A DNA stretch of 64,000 nucleotides from Hygrocybe punicea (lineage: Eukaryota > Basidiomycota > Agaricomycetes > Agaricales > Hygrophoraceae), in NCBI GenBank assembly GCA_963556145.1, contig OY744466.1, positions 5,565,820-5,629,819 of the forward strand, read 5' to 3'. The position numbers were made by a program, and so were the translations under genes. Positions 54,900-64,000 of the stretch are shown here, in pieces (position 1 is the stretch's first letter; each line of letters opens with the position of its first letter). Under the pieces are notes generated by a model. The model ran no database searches. It was not told where the DNA came from and saw only the letters and a program-made list of their open reading frames with translations.

Positions 54900-56247
54900 C
54901 TACTCTCCCAGCCCAAGCCTCAATTTATATTGGGCAATTAATGCGTCTTTCTGTGCCATCAATGCGTCCTTCTCCGTCAACTCTGCATTCTGCTGTGCCA
55001 GTTCTTGTCGCGCAGCCTGAGCCTCGGCCTCAGCAGCCTCAGCCGTTTTGGTAGCCTCAGCCAAGGCCTTACCTAACTGAAGTGCCTCCTTTCGTCTTGC
55101 ATTGATAAGCCCGCTGACCAAGATATTGAATTGATTGACGAGCTCCTGGACATCGGATTTGGCTTCTCGTCGAAGGCGAGGGGATGTGTAATGGATGAAT
55201 TGGCCGGTTGCATTAGGTTGCTGAGCAGCAACAAAAAACCAACAATTAGTTTCGAGGCTGACACGTTCAGCCTAATGTAAAAGTCTCATCAGCCAAATGT
55301 ACAGGGAGGAGGTTAGAGAATAACTTTCCCGGACTACTATATCTTCCATGCAGCGGGAAAAACAAAGTGCTGCTTTACCTGACTGTGTTTCGAGTGGGTG
55401 AAGTAGCTTGGTTCTAAGGACAGCTGAGGGCCAGTCAATCAGCCCCCGTGAGGAACAAGGGGTTGTCGACTTACTCCATTGATCATTCCCACGTTTGGCA
55501 CCTTCGACAATGCCGTAAAGTTGGTTGTTGCTCGTGACACGACGTTGTGCTTGTGACACTGGCGAAGTATTCTGGGATGTACTGTTGAGCAAGGCCGGGT
55601 CGATTGCAGGAACCTTGCATGTTGATTTGATGTTTTAGGTTAGTTTTCGTTCGGAAGAAAAAAAAAGAAAGACTTACATAGGGTGTTCCTGGGGGTGTCT
55701 GTGTGTTTGATGGCACCGGGTCTTGTGTGTCCTCCAAGGCACGCTGCGAGAATCAGAAGGTGACAAATGGTATACTGGAAAACACACCGTTGGCGAGAAC
55801 ACGTCCGGGAGATTCTGAGAGTCGCCGAAAGCGCCCTGTGTGAGAGAAGGAATCGGAGCTTGACAGAGGGAGGCTAAACTCCCATGTGGCACCGTTTGTG
55901 ACATATCGAGGGGGTTGTCTCCGATAACGTGCTGTGAGAAAGGTAGCGTCAGAGCTTGAGGGCTGTAGGATACAGACTGCTCAACATACCTCACCCGAGC
56001 CGCCATTTTCCTGTTGAATGAACTCAACTTGATCCGAGTTCTCTGGTTGGATGCGAGAAATATCGAAGCTATCGCCCATGATGTTTGCCTGCAATTTGCT
56101 CAGTTATGAGTCCATTCAAAGGTTAACGCTAACACATACCGATGACAAGTACTGTCTCCCCGCTTTTGTGTGTTCGCATTGCACCCTCAGAGGGTTACCA
56201 GGGCATTTCTTGCAGTGTCGAGCCCTGCGGGAACGAGCAGGTGCCAT
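54900..56247 (-). CDS. Accessory protein of the third transposon-like gene set
   Basis: The ATG at 56247 starts MAPARSRRARHCKKCPGNP, a small Cys/His cluster (CKKCPGNPLRVQCEH). Short exons follow: 56090-55990 (DSFDISRIQPENSDQVEF), 55930-55790 (NPLDMSQTVPHGSLASL), about 55740-55680, 55615-55475 (SQAQRRVTSNNQLYGIVEGAKRG), a short exon near 55410, and the last from about 55275 to 54900. The last exon encodes FVAAQQPNATGQFIHYTSPRL, then a strong coiled coil (KALAEATKTAEAAEAEAQAARQ, AELTEKDALMAQKDALIAQ). Introns have GT-AG ends. It is divergent from the KDZ transposase with 183 bases between starts. Zinc cluster plus coiled coil fits a DNA-binding partner (inference). No family name recognised. Confidence 0.6.
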
Positions 56248-56430
56248 GAAGTCAAAAAGTTAGGGTGGGAGAAAAAAAGTAAGTTTGTTTACCCCTTGAG
56301 CATTATTTTCTTGAAGTGGAACGGTGTAGTTTTACCATCTGAGGGAAGGGAAATGGTGTAGAAATACCAAACTCGCGTTCAGTCCGTAGCCTCGTGACCA
56401 GGAGTTCCCAACTAAGCTCCGCCTTCTTTG

Positions 56431-59400
56431 ATGTCGGACGACCCGTCTAGTCCCCCCCTCCAGCGCATCTTACTTGATTCACCACCTGATTCACCCATTT
56501 TGTGCAATGTTTCCGCCGCCGCCGCTATCGACCCTCCACATTTGTTTTATCGCTCACCCCAACTAGTTATCAAACCCACCCCAATGAAACGCCCCAGGAA
56601 AAAAAACCCCCAACACCCTGCTCATTGCCTGAAGCGCTTCCGTACAGGAGCTCGCGGTGGCCAGGAATCCCAGCCCGAAACCTCAGATTGGGCGTCCGAG
56701 GCGAGTATTGGCACCTTGGACTACAACGGTGGCTCTTCAAGATCTCCTTCACCCCCTCCGATCCCAACCATTATTCCAACAGAAGACGATGACTATGAAC
56801 GCTATGTTAATCTTGTTTTAGCTGATTGTCTTCCATTTTATCAAATTTCATCAACGGTGTATGTCGTGCAAGGGTGGGACCGGAAGAACAATGAACCTAC
56901 GGTGCGTACTTCTATTTGACATCAGACAAGCTATTGAACGTGCAGCAGTCTCATTGGCATCACCTGCAACGGAAGCGGATCGGTGAAGCGTGGGCAATCG
57001 CTTGTTTTTGCCCATCTGGTACCACCAGTTCCTGCGTTCACCTCCGTTTTGCCAGAGACCATGGGGAGGAACATTTCCCCGACGATGATCTGCAACTTAA
57101 CGGTAAAAATGTTCTTTCAGGGTGTGCTGTACTCATGCAAATTCACCAGGCGATACCGACAAAGTTATACTGTTCTCGCGCCAAGCCACCGATGATGTTA
57201 TGTATTCCAACCACTTCTCTGTCGTTTTTGAGGGTCAAACCTCTGTGAAGAATCGAGCTGTGGTCTCATACTATGGAAATGATGCGGGTTCTGGGAAATG
57301 GACTTGCCAGAAAGATCAGGGCAGCACTTGTGGCCACATAATGCAAGCGCGTCATGGGCTACAAAAGTTGGTACGAACGGATCCCACTGTGAGGGATGAA
57401 ACGGTGCCAGAAGAATCGGCTGTCCTGAGTGAGTCGATTGCCCATATCAATGCTGTCGCTCTCATATGGTTTGGAAGTTCCTCGTGTTCGCGGGGCTACA
57501 GCTCGGGGTGACAAAGCCATATCTTACCTGCCCATACACGTACCCATCTGGGCATCTCTCCCAAATGACTTACAGCTCTATCCACGTCCTCTACCCCTTC
57601 ACGGCCCACCCGATATATTGTTCTTGGATGACAGCTCTTCCTGCTTGTGTTCTTTGCCACGTACCCTGTATTCTCCATTCCTCGCTATACAAGAACGTAC
57701 ATGTACAATCTATACCACTACCCGAGCTCACCAAGTGAAGATTCAATTACAACGTTGTCCGACATGTGCTCAAAAATTTCACCGCTTCATTGGCCCGGAA
57801 CCCCGCAACCTTGGCCTTTTCAACTTCAATAATCAAATCGTTTTCACTCATGACCTTCTCGACGAGTATACTAGTGCATACACATCTTCAGAGACACCGT
57901 TTGCAGCCTGGGTGCTCACAGTGTCCCATTGATACGAAGTCCACCAGTCTTGTTTCCCTTTTGTCAACGAGAAGATGTTTCGGAGCGCATGGTTTGCTTA
58001 CAGCCATTTGCAGCGTTTGGAAACCGATATGCACTGTCCTAAGTGCAGCCCAGATCCGCAAGACACCATTTGGGATGGTGTCACCCTCGCATTTAGCCAG
58101 AAACATCAGCTCCCATCCCTACGTCCGCCAACAATGTTGCATGAGAAGTCTTTGAAGCGACAGGAAGTACGTTACCGTACTGGCCAGCAGTTGATTCCAC
58201 AAGTGCAGGTTCGCAAGGCTGTCCGCTTTGTCATTGAAGGCCACTCTTTAATTGTCAACTCGGAGGATGACTGGTCGGAGGAGGGAAACGAGTTTCAGGG
58301 TCAAAGAAGTCGTCAATCGGAGAAGAAAAAACAAGACTTGCTTTCCCGTGTTGAGGCAATCCCAGATCTCTGCGCCAAGCTGAAGCTAGTGAACGAGTCT
58401 CTGAGTGCTCTATTCACTGAGCATTATGGAGTAGCAGCGTTACTCTCAGGAAAAACCCCGCCTGTAGCATACAAGCGGTTATTTGTGCAGGTGAGCAAGT
58501 GATGTCATTGGATTCGACTGTGCGATCTCATGTCAAACTAGCTCAGTGCTGAAGAATCCGTCCTTCAAATGGCCAATCGACTGGCATTGCAGATGCTCTC
58601 TCTATTTGTAACTCAACCAACGGCTCTCAACTCATCTTGTCTTGTCTGCATTCCATCCATCTACGAAGTTCTGCAGTACCATGAGTTTCGACAAGAAGCT
58701 TACCCGGAGCATCTTCTCGCACTTTGCAAATGGGTTCATGACAGAGGGCACGGGGCATTGGTTGGACTGATCGTCTATCCAGCTCCACCAATGGATCCCA
58801 GTGCACGTCAGACGGATGTTGGGTGGCAAGCGGTGAGATAGCCACTTCAAATCTTTGAATATGAGTTTCTAATGTCAGTGCCAACAGACTGGATGCTTCT
58901 ATACCAAACCACAAATTCGACATCGCCCCGAATATCCACATCTAGCAAACGACTCACGCAATGAACCTGGGGGCCGACGAGGAGCCAAGTGCTCGAAATA
59001 TTATTCAAGATACGGAGAGCAGCGCCTTACAGGTGGCATCATGTGCGTGTGGTGTACGCATTCTGTATGCTACGGATTTCACTGCATCCCGAAGGCTGAG
59101 GGCCGAAACGATGTATTCTCTGCCATAGTAACTCGGTGGGTCAAGGCTCCTCGCATCGTCATATACGACTTCGCCTGCGCTTTGGCTCCGTACTGCATGA
59201 CACGGGAACCTGAGTTCTTTGCCGATACTTTGTTTGTCGTTGACGCCTTCCACGCCAAGGGTCACACTAGGTGTTCGCCAGGCGCGTTCCTGTCCACATA
59301 TGCTAACACTGATCCCCGGCTTGCACATATCAACTCAAGCGCTGTGGAGTGCGGCAATGGAGGGCTGCATCGGATCCGAAAAAGTGTCAGTTACATGTCT

Positions 59401-59487
59401 CAAGATCGTGCTATCAAGTACACCAATGTATTTCTTTCAATCTGGAACCGATCTCGTATTCGGAAACTACTGGGGATAGATAGATGA
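56431..59487 (+). CDS. KDZ-type transposase with SWIM-like and CxC-type Cys clusters; one in-frame TGA
   Basis: The ATG is at 56431 (MSDDPSSPPLQ). N-terminal disordered region, then a SWIM-like zinc motif (GKWTCQKDQGSTCGH, near 57295), a Cys cluster (LQRCPTCAQKFHRF, near 57750, like the CxC clusters found with KDZ transposases), TDMHCPKCSPD (58030), and the core: IYDFACALAPYC (59160), FVVDAFHAKGHTRC (59230) and NSSAVECGNGGLHRIRKSV (59335), which supply D, D and E. It has several introns (56902-56948, 57106-57152, 58494-58541, about 58830-58888). A TGA at 57930-57932 interrupts ...LTVSH-stop-YEVHQSC. A CGA to TGA change would explain it, or a small undetected intron. Apart from that the gene is open to 59487. 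Confidence 0.78.
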
Positions 59488-60654
59488 CACAGGGGGTTGG
59501 AGGTGTGGGGCGGGGTTGCTGTCAAGTACTAAACCAATTCCATTTTTCTTATCAACCAATGTCCAGCGGGTTCCTGCCAGGGACGTGATCCCCTATGTCA
59601 AAAATGTTCATTTACTTTTGCCAATGGCACTGGCTGATAGATAGCACGTCAGGGGCAGGAAATGAAAATGATGTCGGCTCACTAGACCTGAATACACACA
59701 AAATTCACCGCAAAGGTGACGACATTTCGTTCACTCTCCACCATGGACCAAGAGTGGCAAGATATTGGGTTCAGTGAGTGCTCACTTGTCTAGCAGAGTG
59801 TGAGAAGCGGGGCTCACCAGTAGCTATCACAGCTGCCCTGGAGAAGGAAATTCAAGACGCTGTCAGAGTGTTGGAGAGCGCAAAGGCGGAGCTGACCCGC
59901 ATCACTTCGAAAAAGGCTGCAAAAGCTAAAGGCGGAGGAAAAGGTAAGCCTTGGCACTGATTCCTATGTAACATGACCCAACCTGGCCTGCAGTCGCAGT
60001 CGAAGCAGCGAAAACGCGTCTAGCAGAGGCAGAGTCACGCCTGAAAGAACTCAACACTGAACTAGCATCAGCAAGGGCTGCTGCCGCTGTGAATGCCAAA
60101 ACTACCAACGTGGAAGACGAAGGTGCAGACAGTGAACGGGACACACGGGATTCCGATTCCCTGACGTCGCTAGGCGAAGGTGATGAGTCTGATGACCAGC
60201 TGACTGGGTCGGAAACGAGGCCATCTGCTGCACGAGGCAAGGTGGGAAGAACTTTCTTGATCATTGATGTTCACTGATGTTGACTCGGAGTCAGAGCGCT
60301 GGCAAGAGTGTTGAGTCAGGCCGACGCAAGCGTACGGGTAAGGACGGTGGGTCAGGCAAACGCAAGAAAAGGCTGCGTCACAATCGTACCCCGGACTCAG
60401 AAGGCGACCACGAAGGTGGCAACAACAATAGTGATGAAGGGGAAGGTTCTGGCGGTGATGCAGATAAACCCACCAAAGATTCAGACACACTTGACAAGGA
60501 TGCGAAGAAGCTTAACCCGGACTCGGAAAACGAGGAGACGCATGCCAAAGATTCAGCCAAGCAGCCTGATCTTAAGAGGTTGGCAGGTATTTTCACCGTT
60601 TTCTTTTCACAGAGATTCACCTTACTGACTGTAACCGCCGTAGAAATTGGCCGT

Positions 60655-60813
60655 TGGAGAGGTACCGAGGTACCTCTCCGGGGGCTCACGCAGGACTCGA
60701 GGTGGAAGTCAACTGGATAGGATAGGAATGGGTCTGTCTACTACATCCGGAAGGCTACTAACTAGGTCAACCATGGGAACCCAGTCACGTGACTGCCAGG
60801 TCCCACTACTCCA
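60655..60813 (-). repeat. 3' LTR of the small LTR element, copy 2
   Basis: Begins TGGAGAGGTACC-GA-GGTACCTCTCC, a perfect hairpin at the LTR edge. It contains AGTCACGTGACT. Confidence 0.88.
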
Positions 60814-62371
60814 AGTGCCCCTTTTCCTCATGGCGACGCCCTCGTCGCCAACTGCTACAGAAAAGAACACAAAACGAACAGAAACTGACCAAAAAACTCT
60901 AAAGCCACAACTCCCAGTCCCTCAGAATGCCTTGACTCAAGGCCGGGGCCTTATATCGTGAAGCGGGAAGTCGTCCTCGCGCAGGGGGCGGTAGATGACC
61001 AGACTCTATAGAACTCCTCTCTCAAACTCAAACTCTCCGAATGCCTTCCTCGCGAGGGTTAGGGCTTACGATGCAAGATCCAAAATCGCTCGAATTGCTC
61101 TGGCAAGTACTCAGTGCAGCGTGCAAGTTCTGGTGATCGAAAACATAACGGTGTTGGTGGAACTAGGTGAACAGGTGTATGAACAAGTGTAGTGACGGCT
61201 CGTAGGTAGACTTTAATCGACATCCAGAGGTGGGGGGGAACGGGGACGAGACTGTGATAAAAGCTATAATAAATGATAGGGCATAGTATCTCGACGCGAA
61301 GGGGGTAGGCGTATCACGCGAAGGGATCGCGGCGGTTCGTTGGGTCGGCATGGGGTACATGGTGCCGTTGGGTTGTCCTTGGTAGTCACCACGGTCGAGA
61401 ACGGGGCCACGGGGAGCTGAATGAGGGCTCGCGGGGCCGGGCATGGTGCAAGAAACCGGCCGGGGGGTGGTGACGTGGCGGAACGCGGTGGGGGTCTGGG
61501 AACGGCGGGCACAGTCCACTCACGGTATTGGAGGGGTGGGGTGCTCCGGGATGGTGAACGGGTGGGCCGCGAGCTTCGTGAGTCGGTCCGGGGCTGGGTA
61601 TGTTGGCAGAACGGGGCCGCGCGATGGTGACGTGGCGGGTGGCCCGGGTGTCTGAAAACGACGGCAGGGGCTCGTTTGGCGCGATGGAGGGGAATGGGGG
61701 GTTCTGGCCGGTGGAACAGGGGTGCGGAAAGGTCGAATGAGTGTGGGTTGGGCTGGTGTACACGAAGAAACGGGGGTTGAAAGGCTATGATATGGCGGTA
61801 CGCGGGATATCCGACGTGGGCTGCAACGGGGGGTTCGTTTGGGCATGAACGGGGCATTGGGTCGTCGAGCGTGGATCTTGGGGCTTGGATGGATACGCGT
61901 GGGGCCAGGGTTCACGAAAAACGGGGGTCCAAGGGCGATGACGTGGCACGACGCGGGTGGGCGTTGGGGGTGCAAACGGAGTCGCGGCGGTGTTTTCAAG
62001 TGATGGGCAGCGGGGTGGGGCCATAGAGCATCGAACCAAGGCGTTGGGGGGTGGTCTTGGGCGTGAAAACGATGAATAACGGGGGGTCGAAAAAAGTTGA
62101 CGTGGCCTGTCGCTTGGGTGCTGAGAAGGGTCGCGGGCGTGTTTTTGGATCAACGCGGGGCAACGCGGGGCCCTATTGGGTTGGACATGTGCACCGGGGT
62201 AACTGGGTGTTGTACGGCCGTGAATGAAGAGAAGATGCGTGGCTGCGCGGCAGTGGGTGGTGAGGCCGTAAAGAATCGTCTCGCGAGAAAATCCAGCAAA
62301 GAAAGGCAAAAGAGGAGAAAATCCCAAAAAAGAAAGGCATCAGTGAGTCGAAGACACTCTCATCACCACGA

Positions 62372-62530
62372 TGGAGAGGTACCGAGGTACCTCTCCGGGG
62401 GCTCACGCAGGACTCGAGGTGGAAGTCGACTGGATAGGATAGGAATGGGTCTGTCTACTACATCCGGAAGGCTACTAACTAGGTCAACCATGGGAACCCA
62501 GTCACGTGACTGCCAGGTCCCACTACTCCA
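62372..62530 (-). repeat. 5' LTR of the small LTR element, copy 2
   Basis: One substitution from the other LTR. Followed outside by the TSD CCGT. Confidence 0.88.
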
Positions 62531-63269
62531 CCGTAAAGAGATGGGGGAATTTATGAACACCCAGAGTGGCAAAATTAGCGAGAGTGTCACCCGGGCCATT
62601 CGCGACTATCAACATTTCCTTCCCGAATCTGCTACCACACACCGTCGCCTCGCACTCCACTGCTTAACCACCAATCGCGGTAACGTCATCTGCATTTACC
62701 ACCACATGACGAAGTCAGGAAAAATTTACGACGGCTCAAAGGACTCTAAATTCAAGGTCACCGGCATTTCCTTCCCTCGCAATCTCAAAGCAAAAGCGAA
62801 GAGAGGTGCAGATCGCCGATCTGGATATCTCAGCTGTGGATGTCCTGAAGACGTTGCATTGCTCGATTTTTACTTCTGGAAAACGTGGACGGCCAGGAAT
62901 GAGCAAGGGGATGTGGAAGGTCTTGGGGGTCAATGCATTGATCCATGCCTTCGTCTTTTTTTCAGCCAGTGCTTCACTACAAACACAATGCTCAAGATTG
63001 ACGATCTGTACACGAAAGGCAAGACCCCTGCTGAAGCAGAGCAGAAGAAGATCGAGACTCAGATAATGAGGTTGGCTAGCAGGCTCAAAGATTTGACGGG
63101 TACGTGATATTATTTACTTGATTGCCAGAGCTGATTCCATACATTAGGTACTGAGGATGAAGCCAGTGATGAAGATGTGTTGTAAGGGTTTTTCGGGTTG
63201 TTATACTGTGATTTGAGTATGTATGTATGTATGAATAGTGGAGATATACCATTGCCCGAGTATGCTTGC

Positions 63270-64000
63270 CAAGTATGGTTTAAAAATACCATCTCTAGCA
63301 AGTATGGTATTCTGGTACCATATTGGAAGGTCCTCATATGGTTTAAGAATACCATCTCTAGTAGGTATGGTTTTCTGATACCATATTGCAAGGTCCTGAT
63401 ATGGTTTCAGAATACCATCTCTAGTAGGTACGGTATTCTGGTACCATACTGCAAGGTCCTGATATGGTTTCAGAATACCATCTCTAGTAGGTATGGTATT
63501 CTGGTACCATACTGCAAGGTCCTGATATGGTTTCAGAATACCATCTCTAGTAGGTACGGTATTCTGATACCATATTGCAAGGTGCTCATATGGTTTAAAA
63601 ATACCATCTCTAGTAGGTATGGTATTCTGGTACCATATTGCAAGGTGCTCATATGGTTTAAAAATACCATCTCTAGTAGGTATGGTTTTCTGATACCATA
63701 TTGCAAGGTCCTGATATGGTTTCAGAATACCATCTCTAGTAGGTACGGTATTCTGGTACCATACTGCAAGGTCCTGATATGGTTTCAGAATACCATCTCT
63801 AGTAGGTACGGTATTCTGGTACCATACTGGAAGGTCCTGAGATGGTTTAAAAATACCATCTCTTGTAGGTATGGTATTCTGGTACCATATTGCAAGGTGC
63901 TCATATGGTTTAAAAATTCCATCTCTAGTAGGTATGGTATTCTGGTACCATATTGCAAGGTGCTCATATGGTTTAAAAATTCCATCTCTAGTAAGTATGG
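63270..64000. repeat. 63-bp satellite array with two hairpins per unit, continues past window
   Basis: TACCATCTCTAG recurs at 63287, 63350, 63413 and so on, exactly 63 bases apart, for about 11.6 units to the window end. Each unit has two inverted repeats, TATGGTA..TACCATA and ATGGTTT..AAATACCAT. Units differ by a few bases in blocks (GGTGCTCATATGG and GGTCCTGATATGG types). The period is 21 codons, so open frames with a 21-residue repeat appear but have no independent support. Confidence 0.95.

Larger units (their letters stand above)
60655..62530 (-). mobile_element. Non-autonomous LTR retrotransposon, 1.9 kb (copy 2)
   Basis: LTRs of 159 bases (60655-60813 and 62372-62530) differ at one position (GTCAACTGG/GTCGACTGG, a CpG change). 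CCGT is duplicated outside both ends (60651-60654 and 62531-62534). By comparison with copy 1 the element reads on the minus strand: after the right-hand LTR comes TCGTGGTGATGAGAG, and before the left-hand one GAGGAAAAGGGGCACT. The interior is GC-rich and repetitive, homologous to 37.5-39.2 kb, without reverse transcriptase. LTR identity and intact TSD point to a recent insertion. Confidence 0.9.
59743..63185 (+). pseudogene. Second accessory gene of the third transposon-like set, split by a small LTR element
   Basis: The ATG at 59743 (MDQEWQDIGFS) opens an exon of a few codons, followed by a short intron and ECEKRGSPVAITAALEKEIQ (59789), a coiled coil (KTRLAEAESRLKELNTELASA, 60010), and a long Ser/Asp/Lys-rich acidic region with a basic patch (KRKKRLRHNRTP). 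The exon EIGR-KEMGEFMNTQSGKIS is cut after the codon for Arg by the LTR element; removing it and one CCGT restores the frame. The C-terminal part has RAIRDYQHFLPESATTHRRLAL, YLSCGCPEDVALLDFYFWKTW and KIETQIMRLASRLKDLTG, then a 47-nt intron and the end TEDEASDEDVL at 63185. It is downstream of and co-oriented with the KDZ transposase. Function unknown. Confidence 0.65.

Noticed and set aside
63785..63985. Protein with 21-residue repeats in the satellite
   Set aside because: The 63-bp period is a multiple of three, so a repeat-protein frame is automatic; no start, splice or second support.
63270..64000. CRISPR-like array
   Set aside because: There are no unique spacers: the whole 63-bp unit repeats. 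The organism is eukaryotic.

Overview
The window is nuclear DNA of a filamentous basidiomycete, most likely an agaricomycete. The evidence is many short spliced introns (about 45-65 nt), KDZ-type transposases with their Cys-cluster domains, a DUF6589 gene, a RecQ-like repeat helicase and multi-exon E-class cytochrome P450s. Most of the 64 kb is transposable-element DNA, much of it nested. Only a few stretches look like host sequence: two divergent P450 genes with a nearby P450 pseudogene, an F-box gene, a split gene of unknown function and an EF-Tu-derived pseudogene array.

Layout. 1-3157: a two-gene Harbinger/PIF-like element (transposase plus SANT-like accessory gene, convergent). 3160-7536: a 5'-truncated chromodomain Ty3/Gypsy element with its 3' LTR. 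7.5-25.2 kb: an old, strongly CpG-poor block holding a FunK1-like kinase remnant, a 200-bp-arm foldback palindrome, two decayed hAT transposases, several tandem repeats and a Cys-rich hypothetical gene. 25249-26890: a solo LTR with a 5-bp TSD. 27.6-28.8 kb: a P450 pseudogene. 29.0-29.6 kb: three degenerate copies of the EF-Tu GTPase N-terminus. 30248-40579: a host gene cut in two by a 9.4-kb KDZ transposon (243-bp TIRs, 8-bp TSD), which itself carries a 2.0-kb non-autonomous LTR element. 41030-48403: a second TIR element (about 164-bp TIRs, 9-bp TSD) carrying a RecQ-like helicase and a DUF6589 gene, the latter split by a second solo LTR. 48.6-53.3 kb: the divergent P450 pair. 53.7-54.5 kb: F-box gene. 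54.9-63.2 kb: a third transposon-like gene set (KDZ transposase with a SWIM-like Cys cluster plus two accessory genes, one split by a second copy of the small LTR element). 63.27 kb to the end: a 63-bp satellite.

Two themes connect the region. First, removing each nested insertion together with one TSD copy restores an open reading frame, so the order of events can be read directly: ancestral P450 cluster, then TIR transposons, then LTR elements inside them. Second, nearly all premature stops are TGA, at positions where the protein family has Arg (CGA) or Trp (TGG), and many Arg codons have become Cys, His or Gln. This is the mark of cytosine deamination, mostly at CpG. The most novel candidate is the RecQ + DUF6589 element at 41.0-48.4 kb, which looks like a DNA transposon whose mobility genes are not a known transposase/helicase pair.
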